Origin: Drosophila pseudoobscura
Lineage: Eukaryota; Arthropoda; Insecta; Diptera; Drosophilidae
Assembly (NCBI RefSeq): GCF_009870125.1
Contig: NC_046681.1
Coordinates: 13,839,001 to 13,903,000, forward strand
DNA length: 64,000 bases
Reading direction: 5' to 3'
Positions 1 through 7,948 of this stretch are shown here, in pieces. The notes below the pieces were generated by a model, which was not told the DNA's origin, ran no database searches, and saw only the letters and a list, made by a program, of their open reading frames with translations. The stretch's first letter is position 1; each line of letters begins with the position of its first letter. The translations under genes were made by a program, and so were the position numbers.

Positions 1-312
1 ATCCGCTTTGAGGCCTACAATCCTGGCTATTGGCTCTTCCACTGTCACATCGAGTTCCATGCGGAGATTGGCATGGCTCTGGTCTTCAAGGTGGGAGACG
101 ATGATCAAATGGTGCCCGTGCCAGATCGCTTTCCCACCTGCGGGGACTACAATCCGGACTTGCGATCCGATGGGGAGGGAACCACTGAGGGCACCAGCAG
201 ACCCCCAACAGCAGCTCCTCAGGATACCGATGGAGGAGTAAAGGGACTGGCAGCCAACTCTAAGATGATGGCTTTGATCTTCAGTTTACTTCTCCTGAAA
301 TTCGGGCACTGA
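1..312 (+). CDS. Mco1: Multicopper oxidase (laccase-like ferroxidase), 3' end only
   Basis: Frame 1 is open from the first base to the TGA at 310-312, giving the last 103 residues of a longer protein whose 5' part lies outside the window. The segment YWLFHCHIEFHAEIGM near residues 17-32 is the C-terminal copper-binding motif of multicopper oxidases (HCHxxxHxxxGM/L), which holds the type 1 and type 3 copper ligands. A Pro/Thr-rich linker follows, then a small-residue stretch and a hydrophobic end (MMALIFSLLLL), which reads as a GPI-anchor signal, so the enzyme is probably extracellular and membrane-tethered. In D. melanogaster the multicopper oxidase beside Fbp2 is Mco1 (CG3759), reported as a ferroxidase in iron homeostasis. 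The family call is firm. The symbol rests on memory of the neighbourhood. Confidence 0.85.
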   Translation: MRFEAYNPGYWLFHCHIEFHAEIGMALVFKVGDDDQMVPVPDRFPTCGDYNPDLRSDGEGTTEGTSRPPTAAPQDTDGGVKGLAANSKMMALIFSLLLLKFGH

Positions 313-1001
313 GCAGTGGTTCTGGGACGGAGGACAACCCCCATACTTGCCAAGCGAAATTCAGAGATTATTTATTCGGAGGAGCAGCATTAATCTTAAT
401 CTGTTTGAGATCATTTGTAAATATTTTCCATAGTCGTAACGTTGCCTCATTGTAGCATCTAAACATCTGTGATTGTCTAAGAAAATACTTATTGTTTAAA
501 GGCATTTTCTCTATTTTTAGAGATGTATGCTTTCAAGGATTGTTTACAAAATTTATTCCTAAGATTTCTAAAATTTAATCATGACCCCTTCACTGTGTAA
601 ATCCTTTCATAGTGCGTTCCTAATGTTTCAGATAGAGGATCGTGTGGAATAGAACACAAAAAATATACCTGAAAATATGATGAAACTTTGCCCAAATATT
701 GCAATATTTAATTTGATTTATAATAAGGAAAAAATCACCGAATGGCATACATTGTCAGTCAGGTGGTAATCCAACGGCAACGCCCTCAAGGCTGATAGCG
801 ATCTTATCTGGCGGCCACTGGCAACAGCTGGACCTTAGAGCTGGAGACGAGACGTCACCCCGATTGGGGTATCAATAAATGCAGGGATCTTTAACACCGC
901 TGACCCACCCATCGGCCATCCGTAGATAGATTGCATTTCGAAAAACAAACAATGTAATCTCTCTGCACAGACGCACTCTGGACATCTGGAGGCCCATTAG
1001 G
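313..1001. other. Intergenic: oxidase 3' UTR and upstream region of Fbp2
   Basis: No open frame is supported here. The first part is AT-rich and probably holds the oxidase 3' UTR. The part from about 760 onward is more GC-balanced and leads into the Fbp2 core promoter, so fat-body control elements would be expected there. None was identified with confidence. Confidence 0.5.
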
Positions 1002-1040
1002 TATATAAGACGTGCCACCAGATCTGCTGTCCAGTCAGAC
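1002..1040 (+). promoter_or_regulatory. Fbp2 core promoter (TATA box and initiator)
   Basis: TATATAAG starts at 1002, and an initiator-like CCAGTCAGAC lies at 1031-1040, about 30 bp downstream. This is the standard spacing for a TATA-driven fly promoter. It would give a 5' UTR of about 75 bases before the ATG at 1110. A strong TATA promoter fits an abundantly expressed fat body gene. Confidence 0.7.
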
Positions 1041-1109
1041 ACAACACTCGGTCCGAATCCTCCCATTCTACTCCTCCGTAATACTCTAAAAACCAAATTC
1101 CAATTCAAA

Positions 1110-1938
1110 ATGTTCGACTGGACGGGCAAAAATGTGGTCTATGCTGGCAGCTTCACGGGCATTGGGTGGCAGATGGTGATGCAGCTGATGCAGAAGAAGA
1201 TCAAGATGATCGGCATCATGCATCGCCTGGAGAATGTGGAGATGATGAAGAAGCTGCAGGCGGAGAATCCCGCCGTGAAGGTAGTCTTCATGCAGATGAA
1301 TCTCATGGACAAGGTGTCCATTGAGCAGGCAATGCTGAAAATGGGCCAGATGATGGGACACATCGATGTCCTGATCAATGGCGAGGATGTGTTGCTCGAC
1401 AAGGATGTGGAGACGACAATGGGCATGAATCTGGTAAGGAATGAAAGTGCATTCGAATGAATCCCCCTCTAAACTCAATTCCCTTCTGCAGACCGGCATG
1501 ATTATGATGACCATGATGGCTATGCCGTATATGGACAAGACCCAGATGGGCATGGGCGGCATGGTGATCAATCTCTCCTCTGTCTATGGACTGGAGCCTG
1601 CCCCTACCTTTGCCGTGTACGCGGCTGCCAAGCATGGCGTCCTTGGGTTCACCCGCTCGATGGGCGACAAGATTATCTACCAGAAGACTGGTGTCATGTT
1701 CATGGCCATGTGTCCGGGTCTCACCAACACCGAGATGATGGCCAATCTACGCGATAATGTCACCTGGCACCACTCCGAATCGATGGTGGAGGCTATCGAG
1801 AGCGCCAAGCGCCAAATGCCAGAGGAGGCGGCCCTTCAGATGATCAAGGCTATGGAGATGATGAAGAACGGCAGCATGTGGATAGTCAATATGGGACAAC
1901 TCAAGGAAGTGATGCCCACGATGCACTGGCAGATGTAG
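1110..1938 (+). CDS. Fbp2: Fat body protein 2, methionine-rich ADH-like short-chain dehydrogenase
   Basis: Two exons, 1110-1433 and 1492-1938, are joined across a 58-bp GTAAGG...TGCAG intron in phase 0 and encode 256 residues, the usual length of the insect ADH/Fbp2 family. The N-terminus keeps the Rossmann nucleotide-binding fold ([12 protein letters not shown], a degenerate GxxxGxG). The catalytic region has the SSVYG segment followed by VYAAAKHG, which holds the Tyr-x3-Lys pair of short-chain dehydrogenases. About 44 residues are methionine (17 per cent), the hallmark of Fbp2/P6, an ADH relative expressed in larval fat body and thought to act as a storage protein. The ATG follows the context CAAA. 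A TATA promoter lies upstream and AATAAA is at 1971-1976. Antisense frames across this gene are shadows. Confidence 0.96.
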
Positions 1939-1970
1939 GACACGAGCTGAGCTGTGTTTGAGAGCGTAAA

Positions 1971-1976
1971 AATAAA
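1971..1976 (+). terminator. Fbp2 polyadenylation signal
   Basis: A canonical AATAAA hexamer lies 32 bases after the Fbp2 stop codon, implying a very short 3' UTR. Confidence 0.7.
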
Positions 1977-2159
1977 CTTTGAAGAAACACCTGATTTAAG
2001 CTAAACCTTTTCAAAACTTCATGCTTTTCCAAATCAAAGCAAGCATTTCCATATCATTTCTAACTAAAAGCGTCTGTTTCCCAATATTTCGTCATATGTC
2101 GTCGAGCTTTACTCGATGTAAAAACACACGAATTACAAAACTTTTACCAAAATTTGACG

Positions 2160-3278
2160 ATGGCATCAGCCCAGCAGTGCACTTCCTGTGGCAAGAAGGT
2201 CCTAGAGAACAGCAGGGTGGATGGAAGCGAACACTTTTGGCAAATTGATGGCCATGAAGTGGAAGTTACATGCAAGGTTCTCGGCGGACGTCTTCTTCCC
2301 CGTTGTACTTGGCCGTATTACACACTCAACCTCGTTGCAGTGCGGCGCCCAATTCGTAAGCCAAAATGCAGCTCAAAACCTCGGGGACCCCGCAAGACCA
2401 TTAGGAAACGTCCCCGCCCAGCCGGCAAGTCGCAACCGGGCGGTAAGAAGTCCCGCGATGTTCAGAATATTCAGCTTTCTGAAGCTGAGAATGGTACGCA
2501 TCCCATCAAGGCGATCATCCTCAAGCAGGTGGAAGACATGGGCTGGAAACCCAGTCCCAAATACGCGAGAAGGCATAAACTTAGCTTGCCGTACAAGCGA
2601 CGTGACCCCCTGACCAGCAAGTCGAAGTCCGTGAAGGCCCGCAAGACCCCAGCAAGAAAAGTCAAGCGCAAGTGTGGCAAACGTCCACGGCCCGCATGCA
2701 AGCGTAACACCGAGGCCCGAAAGGTGCGCAAGGTGAACGGAAAGGCTCCCTTCGAGCCACATATGTACGAGCTACATGGTCCGTTCTCGGACTCCAAATT
2801 GGTGCTCTCTTCCTACAGCAATAGCTCTGAGCCGCCCTCGTACAAGACGGTGATCATCAGGGAGCTGCAACGTCTGGGCCGGACACAAAATCCCCAGTAC
2901 GCAGGAACCGCAAAACCACAGAAGACCGGCTATTGTTTGTTGTGCAGTCGTCTTCTGTTGAAGGAGAGGGAGAAAGAGGAGCCAGTTCTTCAACAGCAAA
3001 AGGAGGCAGAAGAGGCATCTCTTCACCAACAGAAGCAGCAGCAGGAGGCAGCTCTTCAACAGCAAAAGCATGATAAAAGTACCAATACAGAGGATGATCA
3101 AGAGCAGCAGAGCGAGGAAGATGCCACAAAGGTCTGCCAGCAGAGCGAGGAAGATGCCACAAAGGTCTGCCAGCAGACCGGGAATGTCCTCCAACAAGAA
3201 GGGGAGCCAAATGTCTTTGCTACGCCCTCCGATGAGGAATTAACGTTACTTTGGAATAATAAGAAACCAATGAATTAA
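2160..3278 (+). CDS. Uncharacterised very basic Lys/Arg-rich protein with Gln-rich tail
   Basis: A single-exon frame of 372 residues is read from the ATG at 2160; in-frame triplets just upstream are not ATG. I do not recognise the family. Near the N-terminus is a CxxCGKK pair. Residues about 60-200 are extremely rich in Lys, Arg and Pro (protamine- or linker-histone-like composition). A motif occurs twice, IILKQVEDMGWKPSPKYA and IIRELQRLGRTQNPQYA, about 110 residues apart, which suggests an internal duplication of a small fold. Between the second copy and the tail is a CLLC pair. The tail is Gln/Glu-rich coiled-coil-like sequence with an exact 33-bp tandem repeat at 3105-3170. An intronless, basic, fast-looking gene of this kind is often testis-expressed chromatin or sperm protein in flies; that is inference only. 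The coding call rests on length, composition and the protein-level repeat. Confidence 0.75.
   Translation: MASAQQCTSCGKKVLENSRVDGSEHFWQIDGHEVEVTCKVLGGRLLPRCTWPYYTLNLVAVRRPIRKPKCSSKPRGPRKTIRKRPRPAGKSQPGGKKSRDVQNIQLSEAENGTHPIKAIILKQVEDMGWKPSPKYARRHKLSLPYKRRDPLTSKSKSVKARKTPARKVKRKCGKRPRPACKRNTEARKVRKVNGKAPFEPHMYELHGPFSDSKLVLSSYSNSSEPPSYKTVIIRELQRLGRTQNPQYAGTAKPQKTGYCLLCSRLLLKEREKEEPVLQQQKEAEEASLHQQKQQQEAALQQQKHDKSTNTEDDQEQQSEEDATKVCQQSEEDATKVCQQTGNVLQQEGEPNVFATPSDEELTLLWNNKKPMN
3105..3170 (+). repeat. Exact 33-bp tandem duplication inside the basic-protein gene
   Basis: Two identical 33-base units, 3105-3137 and 3138-3170, encode the repeated peptide QQSEEDATKVC. The length is a multiple of three, so the frame is kept. 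Perfect identity points to a recent slippage or duplication. Confidence 0.95.
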
Positions 3279-3570
3279 CAACAAACCTATTCTAACATCA
3301 CATGTTTACGATTTTGACACTACAATCAAAGTAGAGATAGAAATAGATACATCAGCATCTTGGATGCTTCATTTATTGTTAGGTTTATCACATATTGGAT
3401 CATCTTAAAGCTAAAGCCTTACGTAGCCATCTCTACAATGAACCTTGCGCATGTCTTTAACGCTTCAATCTAAGGCTATCGAGAACTTTCTATATTTAAC
3501 CGAAACATTACAAGTCTGAAACAATTATCGAGCAAATATCTCACTCCTGTTTAGTGTCCTCCACATCCGA

Positions 3571-6191
3571 TCAATGCAATTTTGGGTCAATCGAACATCG
3601 ATTGTCGTCCATCCTGCGATTGAGTTCTGCCTCAAAGTCCGCCTCGTTGTAGGGCTTATTCGAGCGAAAGAAGGTGTCCAAGATGCGGGCCTGGCACTGT
3701 CCCACCTCCATCGCCGAACGCCAGTCGGTCGCTCTTTCCGGCTCCTTCTTGCTCTCCAGCGGCGCATAGATCGGCACCAAAGGGCAGTTGTAGTGGCGCG
3801 CATTGGCACGCTTGATGGGCCCACTATGCGTCGCGTATTTGCAGACGGCACACTCGAACGTCTCGAAGAAGTCATACTCTCTCGTCTGATGCGGATAAGT
3901 GATCAAATGGTGTAGTAACTTTTCGTTTTGTATCGGATGGCTGCGATTCAGTTTGTGACCGCGAAAGGAGTCATATTCTGTTTTGTTCTCGGACAATTCC
4001 ATTATGTACCTGCCCAAGGCGGCGGCATTGGGAAAGTCGCTGACAAATATTGCAGATTTTTTTTGCGGCTGCCAGTCCTGAAGAGATTTTTCTAGAATAT
4101 ATAGTGTAGGATTTTTGGGAACCTCTCCTTCTACTCACTTTAATGCTGGGCGAACCAAAGTAAATGGGAATCACGCCCACTACCAAGGGACGCCAGAACT
4201 TTTCGGTGATGTAGTCCTCGCACACGGCATTCTCGATGGCAATCATGAATTTGTATCTTGATAGAAAGCGCAGCAGCTTCGGCGAATAGAGATTGTTCAA
4301 ATAATCATTTTGCAGGCTGCAAACAATAACGAAGTAATTCATTTTAGGTGAAACATTTAAAAAACGAATTAATTTTGAAAAAAATGTGTGTTTGATGGGT
4401 TTTGTGTTTGTTTGATATGAACATTAAATTGATTCGACATCGCTGTCTTCGGCCCCCTCCGACTTCGAGGGCTCAAAGCAATCCTTTAAAAGTTCGTTCT
4501 TTTTCTTATTTTCCAGGCATTTCATGCAATTCTTGCTATCACACTCGTGTTTTGGCTCAACGCGACGACGCTTGGGCGGACGCTGCCCATCTTCAGACAT
4601 ATCAGGCAGACCAAGCGAGATGTTGGATTCCATGGACTCCATCAATTCAGGGGATGTCCGTATGTGTGATTTGACTGAAGTTTCTGACTTGGCAAACCAT
4701 CCGCTCATTACGCTTATAGCACGAACTATCATGGGTTTCTGGATGCCAGAGGGCGAAGCTTCAAGTGCATCCACATTATTTTCCGTTTGGCATATGGGAA
4801 CCGAAGACGAAGACTGCTCCTTGGCGTCAGCGGAGACTACAGATGCAGATGTGCCCGGAAGTTCTTTTGATTCGATTAATTCAGTGGCTGTCCGAATCTC
4901 GTGTTTGTCTGAAGTTTCCGACTTGGCAATGCATCCGCTCATTCCGTTTGTCGCACGAGCTATGATGGGTGTCTGGATTTCAGGTTCAGAGTGCACTGTG
5001 GCAGTGGTTACAATTTTTAAACACTCTGCCTCCTGATGCACCGGCATGCTAGAGGGCGAAGATGAAGCTTCAACTGCATCCACATTATTTTCCGTTTGGC
5101 ATATGGCAACCGTAGACGAAGACTGCTCCTTGGCGTCAGCTGTAGCAGCGTTTGCTGCAGCTGCAGATGCAGACGTTCCCGGCAATTCGTTGAGCTTCGC
5201 ATTCAAGCACTCACGGCAGCAGATCTGGGCCACCGCCTTAGCCGCCTTCGAAGTGACATTTTTCTTAGGGGCAGTAGCAGGAGACTTCTTGTTGGGGCGC
5301 TTACGAGGGGGCATATTTGTTTAGAAAAATAAATTCTTTAAATATTTCAGACACCCGATATGTGTATGAGACGGTTGTGGGGAATGGCGTGAGATGTTTA
5401 TTAATCGAATAAAAACAGGCCTCCTTTGTTTTCAAATTTACTTGCCTCGCAGGCAGATCTTTGTTGCGCAGGCAACTCCCAAACGAATCCACATTGATGT
5501 GCCGCATCAGCTCCTTCATATAGTCTTCGCGGCCGGACATGGTATCGCAGTCGCTGTTCAGGAACACCACCGATGGCGAAGGCCCGTTCAGATTCGAGGA
5601 CTTGAAATCGAACGACATTGTGTAGTCCATCGATATGAGGTCATGGGCACTGGGCAGCCACTGGGTCGTGATGGGTTGATCACTGTAGCGACTAAAGGTG
5701 GAGGTGAAATTGAAATGCTGCAGGAAGTCATCAAAGGGAGCGTAGATCACATTCCTGGGCGACTCCTCGTGTAACAGAGCCCACAAGTGCTGGGGGCTGC
5801 GTGGCATGGGAAAGTCCCCCGTCTTTAGAGCCGTTCCATAGAAGAGAACAGCCTGAAAAATTAGAAATTCATTATTTCATTACTCATTCTCTCTTCGCTT
5901 ATCACAGCAGCCACCGGATGGGCGATAATTCTCCATGAACATTCTTTGACTAACCCGCGCTGAGGACAATCGCTGTCGTTTGTTTGTAACGCGACACTCG
6001 AAGGCGCCGCATTGACGCACCTCGTCGTACACAAAGGAGAAGTGGTGCGACCACCACAGCAGCTCTATGGGCGCCGCGGTAGTTGATTTTTGAACGTCAA
6101 ACAGCTCGACTAAGTCCCAGCAGACGAAATGCAGCAGCCACACGAGTATCAGGCACGTGATCCCAATGATCCAACGGTGTGCGAACCGCAT
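3571..6191 (-). CDS. FucTB: GT10-family fucosyltransferase, FUT10/FUT11 type, copy 1
   Basis: Four exons on the minus strand, 6191-5955, 5852-5446, 4316-4139 and 4077-3571, give 442 residues without interruption. It is a type II membrane enzyme: a short cytoplasmic start, a signal-anchor near residues 7-27 (WIIGITCLILVWLL), then the lumenal domain. Features shared with human FUT10/FUT11 are LLWWSHH, AVLFYGT, the WLPSAHDL and ELMRHINVDSFGSC segments, and the GT10 donor-binding motif YKFMIAIENAVCEDYITEKF followed by GVIPIYFGSPSI. The start follows copy 3, where the same MR(F/L)A(H/R)RW context begins the protein. The 5852 junction (SAR|AVLFYG) aligns exactly with human FUT11. Human FUT10/11 were long listed as alpha-1,3-fucosyltransferases and were recently described as ER protein O-fucosyltransferases acting on EMI domains. 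The 1129-bp second intron is a GC-AG intron and hosts a nested gene. The symbol rests on family and locus memory. Confidence 0.9.
4424..5314 (-). CDS. Nested uncharacterised gene in fucosyltransferase 1 intron 2
   Basis: An uninterrupted 296-codon frame lies on the same strand as its host, entirely inside intron 2 (131 bp from the upstream exon, 107 bp from the downstream one). I do not recognise the family. The N-terminus is basic (MPPRKRPNKKSP). A CCREC cluster follows near residue 32, and a CDSKNCMKC cluster sits near the C-terminus beside a clear nuclear-localisation-like PPKRRRVEPK. The middle consists of two diverged repeats, each running ELPGTSAS, then AKEQSSS, then ICQTENNVDA, then MSG..AKSETS, then ELxES. 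The tail is acidic (EGAEDSDVESI). It looks like a small nuclear protein of low complexity. No acceptor that would splice it into the host transcript is evident just before its ATG, so I treat it as its own gene; an alternative terminal exon of the host is the other option. Copies 2 and 3 keep only remnants. Confidence 0.7.
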   Translation of the reverse strand: MPPRKRPNKKSPATAPKKNVTSKAAKAVAQICCRECLNAKLNELPGTSASAAAANAATADAKEQSSSTVAICQTENNVDAVEASSSPSSMPVHQEAECLKIVTTATVHSEPEIQTPIIARATNGMSGCIAKSETSDKHEIRTATELIESKELPGTSASVVSADAKEQSSSSVPICQTENNVDALEASPSGIQKPMIVRAISVMSGWFAKSETSVKSHIRTSPELMESMESNISLGLPDMSEDGQRPPKRRRVEPKHECDSKNCMKCLENKKKNELLKDCFEPSKSEGAEDSDVESI

Positions 6192-7470
6192 GGCCAAGTT
6201 TCAGCAAAGAAATGTTCTTTAATTTCTATGGTCTTCTTTCAAACCGGCGGTTTGTTTGCGATTTCAGCCACAACAGCTGACAGTGCTGTAAAGCGTCTTT
6301 CTGTCGGAAAGCGGCGTATTACACACGTACCACACGGAAATCTTTTGTATTGCGTGGCTGTCTTGATGAAGAGCTAAATGTTAACAGAAAATATATTCCA
6401 CAACTATTTTTGCACTATATATATTACTATTTTAAGTCCACGTACGTTTTATATATTCTTAGATTTTATTCTTCGCAAATTTCAATGTCTTCTCGGTCCG
6501 ATCAACTCCGCAAATGTGTTTCTTTGATCCGACTTCGATCTCTAGTTCCATTCAGAGCTAGTTCACCGTAGTTCTAGTTCGCAGAATTATTCGAATAGAA
6601 CCATTTGATACTTATTCATTTCAATCAAATATTGTATATAGAACTTTAAGATATTACTAAACAATTGTCTTAATTGCCAATATTTGTGATATACAATGAT
6701 TAAAAAGTACTGAAATATCGCAGGCCACCAAAATATATTAACCCCACCATTCATCTACATCGTGAATGATGGAGTATTCACGATTGAACGTGTACGCCTG
6801 GACGTAGCTGTCGATGATCTTTCCAACACTGCAGTACTTTATCAAAATATTGTTCCATTTACAAATTGCTCAATTAAGGTAACTGCAGCAATAGTTGTTC
6901 AACTCAAGTTAATATATTTCAAGTTAGCCATTAGACCTCGTGCCGCGCTCCTGATGGAGAGAAAAGATTCAAGAAAACCAACATCTATGAACGCTAGAGG
7001 TACACTACATATCCGGTCCCTCAAAACACTTCAGCCGACGCAGCAGCAAAAAAAAAAGCCCATAGGCTCACCTTAAAGGCGCTATATCTGAAATACACAG
7101 AAAAGCAGAAAGGGAGAGAGAACTGCTCGCTTTTCCCCGGAAACTCGTTAAAACCATTCCTAAAAAAACTAAACTGAGAGCCATTGTATCGATAGCGTCT
7201 CGCATATTATTTTTCATTGTACAACCCAACAAGCCACAACTTCGCATCTCTAAGACAGTATAATGATATTTGCAAATTCTTTCTATTACAAGTCCTTCAA
7301 CATCTACTATTCCACGTTCACAAAGCCGGGTGGCCAAATAATCCCACGGTACTATAGGGTAGCATAGTAGCTTAAACACCATTTACAGCCAATGATAGAG
7401 AAGCCAAGGGACGGCCCAAAACATTTGGATTTAATGGACCCGAATCAGGCAGAAGGCAAATACTGACATA
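6192..7470. other. Upstream region of fucosyltransferase 1, with promoter block and unexplained insert
   Basis: 6261-6340 is a block conserved with copy 3 (12427-12506), including CACAACAGCTGA and CTGTCGGAAAGCGGCGTA, and is the likely promoter. 6400-6560 is shared by the duplication units (the TTTGATCCGACTTCGAT stretch). 6770-6900 matches sequence upstream of scat. About 6930-7380 has no counterpart in the other units and contains a 104-codon minus-strand open frame (7382-7068) that I cannot assign. Confidence 0.6.
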
Positions 7471-7474
7471 ACAC

Positions 7475-7593
7475 GCTGAGCCAGGAACAGGAACGGTGCC
7501 GGGTCAGCGAGGAAGTAGGAAGCTCTCCACAGCCAGCCGCACAGATGGAATCGGAGCAACTGCAGCCAGCTGGCAGAGCTGCTACTACTGCAC
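7475..7593 (+). pseudogene. scat exon-1 fragment in unit A
   Basis: This stretch runs almost base for base with scat exon 1 from 13401 to 13522: the GCTGAGCCAG, GGAAGTAGGAAGCTCTCC and CAGCTGGCAGAGCTGCTACT segments are all present. The scat start codon region upstream and everything after the TACTACTGCAC are missing, so it cannot make the protein. It is a by-product of the tandem duplication. Confidence 0.85.
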
Positions 7594-7948
7594 TAGCTAT
7601 ACGACCAGCGATTCCATTCCGATACCAAATTCTTAATTATTGAAGAGTTTCAAGCAAATCTGATCAATTTTTAAAATTGATGTTCGACAATATAGGTTTT
7701 TTCAGGCTACGTAACCTGACGTAATGGAGCCAATCTGACTCTGGTCAGCCGCGCACGACACTTTTTTTTGTGGGGCTGTGTTATATTATCCATCATTGCC
7801 ATAGAGATTGCCCCTTGAGTATGTCTTTAATGCTTCAATCTAAGGCTTTCAAGAATTTTCTATATTTAACCAAAACATTACAAGTTCGAAACAATTCTCG
7901 AGCAAATATCTCACTCATGTCTAGTGTCATTTTATACGCCACATCCGA

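Larger units (their letters stand above)
3314..7620. repeat. Segmental duplication unit A (fucosyltransferase 1 + nested gene + scat exon-1 fragment)
   Basis: The left edge carries the sequence GACACTACAATC and then CATCTTGGATGCTTCATTTA, which recurs near 10396-10470. The unit then holds the fucosyltransferase gene, its divergent upstream region, a block (about 6770-6900) matching the region upstream of scat at 13005-13140, and a decayed copy of scat exon 1. The right edge near 7600-7620 (CAGCGATTCCATT) matches the right edge of unit B (10348-10362). Unit A is the longest because it holds the nested gene and an extra block of about 450 bp at 6930-7380. Confidence 0.85.

Noticed and set aside
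1086-1571. Antisense open frame of 161 codons across Fbp2
   Set aside because: It mirrors the Met (ATG, antisense CAT = His) codons of Fbp2 and is His-rich for that reason; a shadow of the real gene.
5301-5440. Continuation of the copy 1 exon-2 frame past 5446 as coding
   Set aside because: The extra residues have no match in human FUT10/11 and run into intron; the GC donor explains the end better.
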